Shown here: positions 49,865 to 61,773 of the stretch, piece by piece
Numbering within the stretch: the first letter of the stretch is position 1
Layout: the number at the start of each line of letters is the position of its first letter
Assembly: GCA_943704425.1 (NCBI GenBank)
Contig: CALSCP010002497.1
Location: forward strand, 85,626 to 149,625
Origin: Ministeria vibrans ATCC 50519
Lineage: Eukaryota; Opisthokonta; Filasterea
Length of the DNA stretch: 64,000 bases
Direction of reading: 5' to 3'
Notes under the pieces: model-generated
The model's database searches: none
Seen by the model: the letters and a program-made list of their open reading frames with translations, nothing else
What the model was told of the DNA's origin: nothing
Made by a program: the position numbers and the translations under genes

Positions 49865-51470
49865 ATGATCCGAATCAACAAGGCGGTCACCATCACTGTT
49901 GTGGTGGGCGTCGCCTTCGTTCTCTTCAACATCGGATATTATTACCAGAGCACCGAATGGGAACATGTACAATACACATTTGGCAACCTCTCATTAGCCA
50001 TCGATCGTGACGCCTCCTCTCCCCTCCTCTCCTTTGTCTGATGCTGTAGCGCCGCCAACAGGAAGTGCTGCAAATGAGAAAGGCACTGGACGACATTCAA
50101 AGAGAACAAGACTCGTTGCGTACGACACACTCACCTGAACGCACGTCCAGCGACAGCCCACTCACAGGCCTTTCCCTCATGTATAGACCGCACCGCTAAT
50201 CTTGTCGATGCCACCAACCCCGATGCAAAGGTCGATCTGAATGCGATCCAACAGCTCGAAAGCAAAGTGCGTCTTGAAAAACTCAGAGGTAGCGAAACGC
50301 TTTCTTTCCCGTCCTCCCATGAGCTCATCTGCTCCTTCTCCTTCTCCTTCTTCCTCTGTATCAGCGGATACTGCGCTGTTGGAGCTTGAAACGCTAAAGC
50401 AACGCGGAGAAGCAGAAGTGGCAAAGGCAGCAACGCAACCTGACACGGCACACTCCGATCGCATTCCCGTGCTGGTCATGTCGTGCAACCGGGTCGAGAT
50501 CCGTCGCTGTGTGGCTGCGCTGCTTCAGCATCGACCGAGTCACCGGTTTCCCATCATTGTTAGTCAGGACTGTGGCGATGCCAAGACGCGCAGTGTGATT
50601 CGCGACGAGTTTGGCGCGCAGGTGACGCTGCTCGAGCAGCCCGATCTCAGCAAGATTTCGGTTGAGCAACGCTTCCTGCAGTTTACCGGCTACTACAACA
50701 TTGCGCGACACTACCGCTGGGCGCTTTCGCAAGTGTTCGACGTGCTCTTCTACTCGGCGGTGATCATTGTCGAGGACGACCTTGAGATTGCACCCGACTT
50801 TTTTGACTACTTTGCAGCTACACGTCCCCTTCTCGACCAAGATGACACTCTCATGGCCGTCTCGGCCTGGAACGACAACGGCAACGACGAGTTTGTCCAA
50901 TCGCCGACGCGCCTTTATCGCTCCGACTTCTTTCCGGGCCTCGGCTGGATGCTCACGTCGCGACTGTGGGCCGAGCTCGCCCCTAAATGGCCCAAGTCCT
51001 TCTGGGACGACTGGCTGCGCGAGCCGGCTCAGCGCAAAGGGCGCTCTTTCATTCGCCCTGAAATCTCGCGTGTGAGCAACTTTGGACGTGTTGGCGTGAG
51101 CAAAGGACAGTATTTTGACGCACACGTCGGGCGCATCCAGCACGTGCGCGAGCCAGTGCCCTTTCTCACTCTCAACTTGGACTATCTGCTCAAGGACCGC
51201 TATGACCCTGCCTTTCACTCGGCCGTCTACGCCGCACGCACCGTCAGTCTTGCACAGGCTCGCGCCGACTCCACATCGACCGACGACATCCGCATTACAT
51301 ACACGACGGACCGTGAGCTGGCACACCTCGAGAAACAGCTGGGGCTCATGGACGACGTCAAGGCGGGCGTTGCGCGCACCGCCTACCGCGGTGTTGTCAC
51401 ATTCTACCTCAACAAGAAGCGTCGCGTCTTTCTTGCCCCTCCTGAGTCATGGTCTGGCTATGCGCAGTAA
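49865..51470 (+). CDS. MGAT1: N-acetylglucosaminyltransferase I (GnT-I, GT13)
   Basis: Four exons (49865-49966, 50050-50119, 50187-50288, 50365-51470) encode 459 residues. GnT-I adds GlcNAc to the alpha-1,3 arm of Man5GlcNAc2 in the Golgi, opening hybrid and complex N-glycan synthesis. A short tail and signal anchor (AVTITVVVGVAFVLFNIGYY) are followed by a coiled stem and the GT13 catalytic domain: VLVMSCNR, IIVSQDCG, the metal-binding VIIVEDDLEIAPDFFDYF, AVSAWNDNG, FFPGLGWMLT, WDDWLREPAQRKGR, IRPEISRVSNFG and GQYFD. Presence of GnT-I fits a lineage with animal-like N-glycans. Confidence 0.95.
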
Positions 51471-51577
51471 CAGTAGTATATTATAGTATAAAATAATAAA
51501 GACATGCGATAAGAGAGGGTGTTTGTGTATTGAAAAAAGGTTAATAATGTAATAATTGATATGACGTATTATGTGGC

Positions 51578-53559
51578 TCAGTCGTCGGCAAACTCGTCGA
51601 CTTCGTCCACGCCATCGTCGTCGTCGGCCATGGCGCGGCGGCGCACGTCGAGAATCTGGCCAATAGAACCCTTGGCGAGCAGTGCACCCATGGACCGTGT
51701 GAGACTGTCAGCGGGGGACTCGGTGCTGCCCGAGGCAGGTGAGGCTTTGTTGGAGGACACCTGCTTGAGACCCTTGCGTGCACTGGCGAGACTGGCTGGC
51801 GAGAACATCCCCGAACTGCTGGTGGTGGTGGCACTCGAAGCGGCAGGTGGGGAAGCAGAACGGGCAGTGACCTTGGATGCAACGGAAGCAGGCGTTTTAC
51901 TGGAAGCACTGTCCATGCTCATAGTCGGAGGTGGAGGCGGAGGCAGGGGCGCTGACGGGGGCGGGGGCGGAGGAAGAGGCGCTGACGGAGGAGGTGGCGG
52001 AGCAGCTTCATCCTCGGTGGTTGTTGACGTGACTGCATTCTTCTTCTTCGTTTTGGTGGACGCTCGTGTTGTCGCTGCAGTCGTCTTCTTTTTCACGCTT
52101 TTCTTCACCACTTCGACTACTTCTTCCTCCGATGATTCCTCCTCTTCCTCGCGTTCATGTTCGTCCTCCTCATCCTCTTTGTCGCTCTCATCTGCGTCCA
52201 GTACTCCGCGCCAGGCCGGTCGCGCGTTGTAGCGAGCGCAAATATCGTCTGCGTCGGACAGGAAGCTCGACACGGATGTCTCACGCACCGCACTTGCAGT
52301 GGACGCCGCTGGCGTCGATGTCGTCGTCTGCTGCGCCTTGCCTCGCCACGGCTTTTCGGGACTCGAGCGACGACGGGCCTGCTTGCGTCGCTCCTCTTCC
52401 TCTTCCTCCTTGCGTCGCTTCTGCTCGTTCTGTTCCTTGCGGAAACGTGCGACGCGCTGTCGTGTCAGTTTGAGTGCCTCTTGTTGCTTCATGACGGCAA
52501 GTTGCTGCTCGCGCTGGCGTGCCTCGCGTGTCCGTTGTATCTTACTGTGCTCCGCATCGTGGCGTGCCTTGTCGCGAATGGCCTTGTACCGTGCGTCAAT
52601 ATCGCGGCTGAGACTATCACATGTGTCGCGGGCCTTGGCCAGCTCACGTGTGAGCTCCTCCTCGCGCGCACACGCCTCTTGGAACATCTTGCGTGTGTGG
52701 TCCGTTGCAGAGGCTGCCATGAGCACGCTGTTGGTGCCGTCACGGAAGCGACCGGCGCCGCCCATGCTGCTGTTGACAAGGGTCGAGCCGGAGCCCGAGA
52801 GAGTCAGTGACGACATGAGCATCGACGAGTGTCCAGCCCCATTATTGACATTGTAGCGACGCGACGGATCCAACTGTCGCTTGCGACACCGCGCCGCATT
52901 CAACTTGCTCGTCAGGTGGTCCGCCACCGACTGCCAGAGGGTTCGTCGCGCGTTGAGTTCGCGACCAAAAGCATTCTCCTGCGCCTCGACAAAGCCCTGC
53001 AAGAGCTTCCCGTTGGTGCAGGTGCTCACAAGGCGATGAGCCTTGGCAACCGCATCGCGTTCGCGACGCACTCGCAGCTTGAGCGTCTCCTGGTGCGTGC
53101 GTGCGTGCACATCGTGCAGTCTCTCGTGCGTCACCAAGAGCGCCTCGTGTGACGACAGAATGGTGCCGTTGGTCAGGTCGCTGACCTCGTCGAAGAGCGG
53201 CAGGAGATTGCTGGTGCGGTCGCGCACGTTGCACGCTTCACTTTCGAGCTGCTGCAGGTCTTCTTCGGCGCGCGAATCAAACCGTTTTGAGTCGCGAATG
53301 GCCGCAACCGCCCGCTCAATGCGTCCCACCTGATCATCGGACAACTCCGTCACGGCCTCCACCAGCTGCTGTGTCATACTGGCGGGGTCCCGTCGCTGTC
53401 GTCGGTCCTCACCTCGTCGTCGTGTCGCTACTGATTTTCTGCCGCTACCCTGACCAAAGGCCCGCTGCTCTTCTTCTGGACAGCTGCTTGCGTCCGAGTC
53501 GGTTTCGTCGTCGTCGGTCACAATCTGATTCTCGCTGTCGTATCCTTGGTGGTGGGGTT

Positions 53560-53597
<38 letters not shown>

Positions 53598-54579
53598 GCG
53601 GCGTCGTGCTTCTTACTATTTTGTTGATCATCATTGTCTTCGTCGCCTTCGTCGTCTTCGTCGTCGTCGGTGGGTCGCGACTTGCCGTAGAGGGAACGCT
53701 TTTGAGTGAACAGGCGCAATTGTTCGGTGAGTGTGACGACAGTGTCGGCGAGCGTCATTAGACGGTACTGATGCTCCGACATGGTGAGGGTACTCTTGCC
53801 AAGCAGTTGTTCCTCGTCGAGGTGCCCCTGAAGCAACACATCGACAACGACGGCCGGTTGTTGCGCGAGCGCACAAGAAATATACGAGGCGACTTTGGCG
53901 CACAAAGCGGCCACGGTCGACGATGACGAAAACATCCACATCAGCCGTCCCCACGGCAGCGACGGCATAGCCAAGTCACCGGGAAGCGCTTCGCCATATA
54001 TCTCCTCAATGCAGCGCGAGAGGGTGTGCAAGGTGGAGAAGGAGCAGTCGCAGTCAAGCGAGCTGGGCAAGCACGACGACCCTGCCAATTCGTCGTCCTG
54101 CGCCGCCCCCCCGCCCCCGTCATGTCGACTCGATCCTCCATGTCCGCCGTTTGCGCTCGGCGTGGCTGTGCGAGGACTGCGGCTTGCGCTACCGTTCGGT
54201 TCCTCTTGGCGGAAATCGAGTTGAAGTTCGGCAAAATGGACGCAAAAACCACCAAATCCTATGCGAACGGGAGAGGAGGGGAAAGTGGCACATCAGACAC
54301 CACCAATAAAGCCCCCATTGCTCCGTATTGTTTTTTTTTTCTCTCTCTTGATTCTTTTTTCTTTCTTGGGTCGAACGGGATTTTTCCCGAAGAAAACTTC
54401 CCGTCCAAAAAAACGTCTTTTCACGACAATAAAAGTCGCGGCAACCCAACTAGACGATGCACACCCAACCACATACCTCCATGGCGACTCCACGGCGTGA
54501 CGGAGACGGTTGCGCGCTGAATTGGCGCGTCAGTCACCTCTGGCTCCAGCACCGCCTCGAAGTTGTCCGTGTCACTCAT
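51578..54579 (-). CDS. Large coiled-coil/low-complexity protein, unknown function
   Basis: Two exons (54477-54579, 51578-54258) encode 927 residues. I do not recognise a family. The order is: short acidic start (MSDTDNFEAVLEPE), a Gly/Ser-rich stretch, a helical block, an acidic run with poly-Ala (53560-53680), long coiled coils (TQQLVEAVTELSDDQVGRIE, RRERDAVAKAHRLVS, REEELTRELAKARDTCDSLS, RQREQQLAVMKQQEALKL), a Lys/Glu-rich zone, poly-proline blocks (PPPPPSAPLPPPPPP twice) and a Ser-rich tail. The proline blocks could bind profilin or SH3/EVH1 domains. A cytoskeletal scaffold is the simplest guess. Confidence 0.7.
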
Positions 54580-54795
54580 ATTTGATACGTGCTATTGTTG
54601 AATTGAAAGGGCAAAAGATGCTCGTGAAAGAAAATTTAATGAATTTTGTTGAATGAAAGAATAAAAAAATCAAAACTCACAAAAGTGTCAAAGTATTATT
54701 ATTAACTATTTTTGTGAAATTTCTGAATAGAAATTATTTTTGATTGATCTGGTCATCCAGCACGTCGACAAGTGACTCGTATACACTGTGCAGGG
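54580..54795. promoter_or_regulatory. Shared divergent promoter, coiled-coil gene/NB-ARC gene
   Basis: The 216-bp AT-rich space between opposed starts has no recognised element. If the two genes are co-regulated, this is where it would be encoded. Confidence 0.35.
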
Positions 54796-54998
54796 ATGTC
54801 ACGACGGCCCCCGGGGAACACGTCGCGGGTGCGTGCCGAGGCGTTGTCGCGTTCGCTCAAAGTCAACAGTGGATCAGTGCCTGCGCTGAGTCGCCCACAT
54901 TCGCGGACGTGGAGCCACAACGGCGCCAAGTACAAGGAAGGTGCGCCTGGCGATATCATCACGGGAGTTATCGTTCTTTTTTTGTCGAACAGTCAACG

Positions 54999-55052
<54 letters not shown>

Positions 55053-58000
55053 TATCCTCTCAACATTTCCCTTTTTTACTCCCTATTCGGCTGCTTTGCT
55101 CTGACACGCACTCGTGGCCATGCGTAGGGGAGAAGAATGGTACGCGCATGGAGTTTCAATTTCCGGAAAACTTTGAGTTTGAAGGGACGTGTGGCGACGA
55201 AGCAATGCACTTGGAGTCGTGGGTGCTCAACGAGCAGACGCGCAGGCACTTTGGCTCGATGAAGCTGCTCGCGCGCTCCTTTCGCTGTGCGCTGTGCGAC
55301 CAGCTTTTTGATCGAGGCGCTCGCGCTCTGGCCCACTTTGCGCAGCATCACACGGATGCGATGGCGTCTAGCACACACACCACCAGCACCATTGTTGCCA
55401 ACGACGACGACGACGATGACGCCGCCGCCGCCGCCGCCGACGACGACGCTGCCGACGCGTCCCATCTACTCTACTCCACGGCGTCACGTCAGTCGCAGCA
55501 CCAGCAGGCCTTGCTCGCTTCCCCCTCCACCATCGCTGCCACTCGGACACGTCGCTCCACTACCAAACGCACTTACCAAGACTCAGTTGATCCAAGCGAG
55601 TATGACGACCTTGAAGGCAATGACGACAGTTCCAACGACGGTTCCATCTCCGTCACAGCTCAATCTTCGCTACAGCAACAGCATCAGCGCAAAAAGAATC
55701 GGCTCGACTCTGACTCAACTAGTCGCAAGGCTCAACTTCAACAAAAACTTCAACGTAAACAACAGCAGGAACAAGAACAACATCTACAGCCACCACTGCA
55801 GCCACCGCAGTTGCAATCACAGTTGCACCACACTTCTATACCCTTTTCCGATGCCAGTGCCATTCCTACACCTCCCGTTCTACGCAAAGCGTTTGCTGCC
55901 GCAGCCGCCGCAGCGTCGGACGCGTCAGCAAGCAACCATGCGTATTCGGCAACGGCTGCAGCTGCAGCCGTTGCCGCCGTGGCAGCCACTACCAACAGCA
56001 CAGCCTACTCGCAATTCTCGCCTCTTCTTCCTCCGTCCGCCTCTGCCGCCACCCTCAACACCCCCTTCTCGCCAAGTCTCCAACCCTTTGTCTTCTTATC
56101 CCCGGACAACGCCGCCAGTGCCACCACGACGACTAAAGCTGGACCTTCATTTACATCGCCACAACAGTACGCTCAGCTCAAGCAGCCGTCCGCCCCCGCA
56201 CGCGTCATGACGGGCACCCTCGGCGTGATTCCGCCACCGTCTGCCCCATCCGGCACCACCCCTCTCATGGCACGCGACAAGACACTCCGTACTCCAGGTC
56301 AACTGCACGGCGTGCCTCTCTTTTCGTCACCCCCCGCAGACATGGCGCGCGTGCATGAAGCGCGTGATATGCTTGTCGACACGGCTCGCTCCGAGTTGGC
56401 ACCCTCCCAGGTCATGGCCATTGTCGCTCCCCCAGGGTATGGCAAGACTCGTCTTCTTGCGCGCCTCGTTTCCGAACAGAAAGTCCGCCGCGTCTTCTCC
56501 GACGGCATCTACTGGGTCTTTTGTGGCACTCACGGTGCCTCGCCTATGCCCGCCGGCACCACTGTCCATGGTCCCCCTACCACACCCACTCCTCCTCTCG
56601 ACACCTCCAAGAAGACCACCTCGAGCCCTCCCATCACAGAAACCCCGCCACCACTGCCGGACACCGACAACCCGCGGCCCATTCGACGCATTCTCAACAC
56701 CATCAGTGCGCTCATTCCAACATTCTACCAGCGACACGACCGCGCCGACGTCGCCGCCATGAGCGACTTTGCATTGCGCGAGGCACTCGCCGCACACGTC
56801 AAAAAGAAGCAAATTCTGCTCGTGCTCGATGGCATCTCGTCGTCGCTCGAGCTCCAGCGCTCCTTCATCACGGGTCACTCGGCTCTGTCGTACACGCTGG
56901 TGGCCACGCGTGACATTGCTACCATCTCACCACAGCCCTGGCAACTCTCTCAGGCGGGCCTTGTGTTGGTCCAACCCGACGCAGTGGCTCTCTTTATGCT
57001 GGCACGTGCCAACGATGGTTCTGCTGCTGCGTTTACAGCGCCCGAACGTCTCTTGTGGTCACCACTGCTGACTCAGCTTGAACAGACCGTGTTTGTTACA
57101 GTGCGCAGCCTTAGTGCCATTCTTGAGCACATCCGAGCGCCCACGGAAACGTGCATTGTGATTCCTTTGGCGGCCGTCCAGTGGATCTGCAGCACCCTCC
57201 ATGGTTTCTCGCCCGACCATACCTCCCGTGCCTGCACTCGTCTCTACCAGTGTGGTGTGCTTGCTCTGCCCGACGGCGTTTCGCTCAAACTTGCACTTCC
57301 CCTTGTACTATCGCTCGAGAACACCGACACGTCTGCGTCGCTGCTTAATCTCCTGGTCACCCTGTACCGTCGTGCGTCGGCAAGTAACTCGCGGACAGGC
57401 GAGCCGAGCGATGAATGTACTGTACAACTACTGCGTCCCTGGGTCGATACTCTCGTGAGCGGTACCGATAGCAATGGTGACAATTTTTCCCGCTGGGCTC
57501 ATGAGTCGCCGTCACGGGAGGGCAACGCCGACGACGACAAGAGGGGCAACAAAGAGGAGGCACTATCGCGAGCACACGAGTTTAGTGCCAAGTCGCTCAG
57601 CTCGCGACTGGTGTCTGCCATGCGCTCGGGTGAACCGGCCAAGATGCTTGCCGAACTGATCGACGGCAATGCCGATGTGGACATTCACACCGTGGATCCC
57701 TCAACAGGTCAGCTTCCCCTCAACATTGCCGTGAGCACACGGGACTCGGCGCTTGTCGAGATGTTCTTGTCACGCGGCCACATGCGACGTGATGCCTGTG
57801 GTCTTTCCGCTCTTGACGTGGCTGTCACGACCTTTGTCGATCCTTCTATTTTGCGCACTCTCTGTGGCGCACTTGCCGCACAGTCTGAACCACTTGCGTC
57901 CGTTGAGCCGCATCGCTGGCACCCGCTCATGATGGCTGTGGCACACAACCTGCCCCTGGAGACTGTTCGTCTTCTGCTCGAGCAACAAAGTTGCGATCGC

Positions 58001-58999
58001 AATGTTGTCGAACGAGCCTTGCATGTCGCCATCGAGATGCACTGTGAGGCGCTAAGCGAAACGGTCAGCCTTCTGGATGGCGAGTCTGGTACGTATTCCA
58101 AGGCGCTTGTGGAGTTTCGCAGAGCTGTGCGCTCGGACGCGGACGCCCTGGCACGTCTGCTGCGCCAGGCCGATGGCGATGTGCATCTGCGAATGCTCTT
58201 GAGCGACATTGCACAACGCGAGTCGCTGTTACACTCAGTAGTTGGCACCGCTGTAAACAGCAATGGCACAGATGACAGCAGTGAGGGGGACCGCATTGAG
58301 CGGACTATACATCTCCTTGTGCATGGACTCGGTGTGGACGTGAACGCGCCTGCGTACCGATCGACGTCAAGCGATACTCCGTTGCATGTTGCTGCGCGTG
58401 TCAATGCGCATGCAGTCACAGCTCTTCTTGCGTGCCATGCGAACGAACATAGACTCAATGAGGCGGGGGAGACACCCCGTGTCTGTGCCCTGGCCCTGAA
58501 AACACCCGGTGCCAAGGCGTGTGCAGCCATCTTTGAGGAACGTAATGCGATAGCAGCCAAAGCGGCGGCAGACAAGGCAGCGGTCGAGAAGGCAGCGGCG
58601 GACCAGGCAGAGGCAGATGATGCGTCGCTGGCGGCGGCCGAGACCCTGCACTCGATGAGCACTACGCCCGTCATCCAGCTTGGTGCTGCGCCTACTCCCG
58701 ACATGTATACGCTGCGCGACAACGGTCTGCTCCCACCCAGTCCGGCCAGTGCCACCACCGCCTCAGCTCGCGCAGCACCCCTCTCAGGGTTCACACCACC
58801 GCCTGCTTCGACGGCACCCCCAGGGGCAAAGAAAAATTTTCCCCTCGCAACGCCTCCGCCCTCCCGTTCCATTCTGCGCGCTCCTCCGTCACAGCCCAAG
58901 GGCACCGCCAATGCCACCACCACTCCGTCCTTCTCGGGCCTCGTTAACGCCCTCACCACTGCCCCTACTCCCGACGTCAAATCGCTGATGGAGCAGTAG
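54796..58999 (+). CDS. Zinc finger/NB-ARC (STAND ATPase)/ankyrin protein, NLR-like
   Basis: Two exons (54796-54940, 55128-58999) encode 1,338 residues. Near residue 105 is a C2H2-like finger (CALCDQLFDRGARALAHFAQHH). Then come an acidic/poly-Ala zone, a KR-rich segment and polyglutamine. From about residue 465 there is an NB-ARC-type NTPase: Walker A APPGYGKTRLLARLV, IYWVFCG, Walker B QILLVLDGISS (about 610) and the RNBS-B/sensor YTLVATRD (about 640). A Pro-rich insert of about 50 residues sits between Walker A and B. The C-terminal third has ankyrin-type repeats (LPLNIAVSTRDSALVEMFLS, DTPLHVAARVNAHAVTALLA, NEAGETPRVCALALK) and then a Pro/Thr-rich tail. STAND ATPases are ligand-triggered switches in immunity and cell death; that role here is inference. 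Confidence 0.82.
55003..55049. repeat. Poly(T) tract in NB-ARC gene intron
   Basis: Forty-seven T in the only intron. The join is in phase (GAA G|GG), so this tract need not be a misjoin, but the first exon has no domain that would prove it belongs to the same gene. Confidence 0.9.
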
Positions 59000-59074
59000 T
59001 TTATCCTTGTAAAATACATACGTGAACGTTCTTAATATCAAAATAATATGAATTTAATACTATTAAAATCATAA

Positions 59075-59122
59075 GACAATAATAATAATAATAATTATTA
59101 TTATTATTAGAGAATCGAGAGC

Positions 59123-59170
<48 letters not shown>

Positions 59171-59260
59171 TTATTATTACTATAATCAAGTCTACGGCGG
59201 AAGTATTGTTCTGCTCTTTGTATATATAGTCTTGTTTTGACATTGAGTACAACTTTTTCT
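59075..59260. repeat. (AAT)n tracts and inverted copy of dispersed repeat B
   Basis: The convergent gap 59000-59280 holds AAT/ATT runs, the leader AGAGAATCGAGAGCT at 59108-59122, and at 59205-59260 the reverse complement of repeat B (TTGTTTTGACATTGAGTAC). No gene is seen. Confidence 0.8.
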
Positions 59261-59280
59261 TATTATTATTAATTTCGTTG

Positions 59281-60905
59281 TTACATTTCCATTGCAACTG
59301 AGCTAGGATGAGGAGCAGCGGCAAAAGGTCCGAGAGAAACGTACTCGGCTATGCGCTGTCGGAGGTCGGGAGAGAGGACGGTCGAATCGGAGGCGAAGCG
59401 ACGTGCAGTGGCAAACTTGAGCTGACAGACAGAACTAGAGTGGTCTGAGGAGCGACTGAGAAGGAACTCAAGAAAGCCTGGGGTGTGTGCAATAGCAACA
59501 CGGGCAAATGGATGCTGGGCAAGGGAGGCGAGGGCGTGGTAGGCGGGAAGATGGAGGTTGGGGAAGGGATTGCGGGCACAAGCGAAGAGGGAAAGAAGAA
59601 GGTCGGGAGTGCCGATGGTGGCACGCGTGAAGAGGGCCGTGTGTGCGGCGCTGAGAGGCTCACAGTGATCTTCAAAGAGACGCGCAAAGGCGGCAAGAGC
59701 TGCAATACGGAAGGAGTCGCGGGTGGTGCGCGAGAGGAGAGAGGCGAGGGCGCCAACAAGGTCGGGGGAAGAATGCTCGGCAGTGAGGGTGACGCCATGG
59801 GGTCCTGTGCCGAGCAGACCAAGTGCCGTGATGCATGAAACGGTGATTGTTTCGTCTGATGGGTCGCTGATGCCGGCGTGGATGCGTTGGAAGAGAATGG
59901 AGACGGCTGAGTCGGCCATGAGGTGTGCGGCGACTGCGCGTGCCACCAGCTGAAGAGTTGTGGGAAAGCACATGGCCTCGAGCAATGGGTCGTCGGAGGG
60001 AGTAGAGAGGCTGTCGAGGAATGCCTGGAGGACGCCCGAGTCGCGCAGGAAAGAGTGTGCGCGGGGGGCATCAAGGAGAGAGGCGCAGTGTTCGGCGACG
60101 CTGACTCGCACGAGCACGTCGGTGCTGCGCGCGTCCTGGACAAGGCGCGTGTGGACGGTGCTGTGCAGAGTGACATGTGCAGCAAGCTGGTAGATGCGAA
60201 AGCGAACCTCGTCGGAGACGTCCATGAGAGTGGTGATGTGTTGAAGGAGAGCTTCGGGCAGGGCAACGGGGGAGGGAAAGGCACGGGACATGGCCGAGCA
60301 GACGGCGTTGGTGACGGCCATAGAGTCATTGGCAAGAAGCGACACGACCGCAGCGGCCACGTCGAGGTTCGAGGCGAGTGGTTCGCCGGCGAGAAGACGC
60401 ACGCAGAGGATGCGCACCGACTCGAGCGGGTGAGACAAACCGGCCACAATGCTGTCGGTGAAGTTTGCGGGAGTTGCGGATGGCAGAGCGGGCAGGGCGT
60501 CGAGGAGCCGCTCGAGGATGGTGCATGCCGACTGTTGATGTGTGGGCGACGTGCTGGTGGCGAGGACGTGAAGCATGGCCGCAATGAGCTGTGCGTTGAC
60601 CGACAAGATGGAGTATTTTTTTTTTCTTCTCTTTCGCGATTGTTCACTTGTTCCTTACCTGTTCGAGTTTGGCGACGCTCTCTGAGTCTAGGCTTGCCAC
60701 GGTGGGTACTAAGACGGAAGATTGATCAGACAGATTGATGGAGATTTAAGATTGGGAAAATGTGGAGAGAGTGAGTGAGAGAGTGGAAAACCTTACAGAA
60801 TTCGGCCAAGGCGATGGTGAGGGTATTGAGCGAGTCACCCGTCACCGTTGCATCGTGGGTGGTTTGGAGCGTCGTAAAAAGTGATGCAAGCGGGAGATCC
60901 GTCAT
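59281..60905 (-). CDS. PSMD5: PSMD5/S5b, 26S proteasome base assembly chaperone
   Basis: Three exons (60797-60905, 60659-60708, 59281-60588) encode 488 residues, close to human PSMD5 (504). PSMD5 binds Rpt ATPases during assembly of the 19S regulatory particle. The protein is an all-helical HEAT/ARM solenoid, and blocks shared with animal PSMD5 include ACTILERLLDALP, GLSHPLESVRILCVRLL, SDEVRFRIYQLAAHV, DVLVRVSVAEHCASLL, ITALGLLGTGPHGV, PFPNLHLPAYHALASLAQHP, HTPGFLEFLLSRSSDH and the final LRQRIAEYVSLGPF. Introns are short and have GTAAGG donors. Confidence 0.9.
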
Positions 60906-60994
60906 CGTGAGTGAAAATGAATGATAATTAATGTTAAATTATTATTGTTGATTGACTAGAGACATTTGATCGAATTCTCAAAGGTATAGGTTGC

Positions 60995-61432
60995 TCATGT
61001 AAGAGTGGAAGCAGTCGAAGTTGGGTTGGAACTTGGAAGGCAAGAATGACAAGGGTGCTGCCATAGCAGATGTCTTTTGGGGTCACCTTCTTTATATTGC
61101 GACGCGCCCGAGCTCACGCAGTGCCACCGTAGTGCCCATTTCCGTACCCGACACCACGATCCATCCGCATCGCTCCTTTGAGCTGCAGTGACGTATACGA
61201 CTGTGCCACCTCCACCTTGACTGGTACAAAAGGTTGGGCGGCTATAGTGCACAACCGAGTACGTCACAGAGTACATGGCGCGCAGGAGACACACGGTGCC
61301 TGGTGGCACACATGACATGGGGAGCAGGTGCCAGAGGCTGTCGCGAGGTACTGAGTTGAATGCCTTACTGGAGTCGATGAAAGCGAGGATGCCCTCGGCG
61401 GCTCGGGTCAGGTGCACGTTGACTGTGGTCAA
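60995..61432 (-). pseudogene. Non-LTR retrotransposon reverse transcriptase relic
   Basis: A stretch of about 70 residues reads LAFIDSSKAFNSVPRDSLWH then VPPGTVCLLRAMYSVTYSVV. This matches the RT palm block of LINE-type elements (F-x-D-x-x-KAF-x-x-V-x-R, then VPP..L..LRALYS). The first catalytic Asp is present but no YxDD block follows and the frame soon becomes unlike RT. It is a short dead fragment; nothing else is seen in the 655-bp gap 60906-61560. Confidence 0.8.
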
Positions 61433-61560
61433 AAGAATAGTATAAGTTTAAAGCAAAACTGAAACAAGTAATAAGCGCAGACGTGTGATTCTTCACCGTC
61501 TGTCAAACAAACTCTACAGTTTGAATAAGAATGAGAATAATTGTAAAAAAGAAGCACATT

Positions 61561-61731
61561 TTATGCACTGGGCCCTTTCCCTTGTGAGAGTGACTCGTTG
61601 ATCTTGTCAATGATGGACAGGAGATCAGCAACGCCGTCACACACATAGTGAGCGCCGACGTTGGTCATGGCAGTGGAGCCAGCAGCAAGACGGGACGCAA
61701 GCTGCGTACAAAGAGAACGAGTGAGCGAGTG

Positions 61732-61773
<42 letters not shown>

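Noticed and set aside
55003-55049. Misjoin at the poly(T) in the NB-ARC gene
   Set aside because: Phase is kept and the divergent-promoter layout is normal. I could not prove it from protein conservation, so it stays only as a caution.
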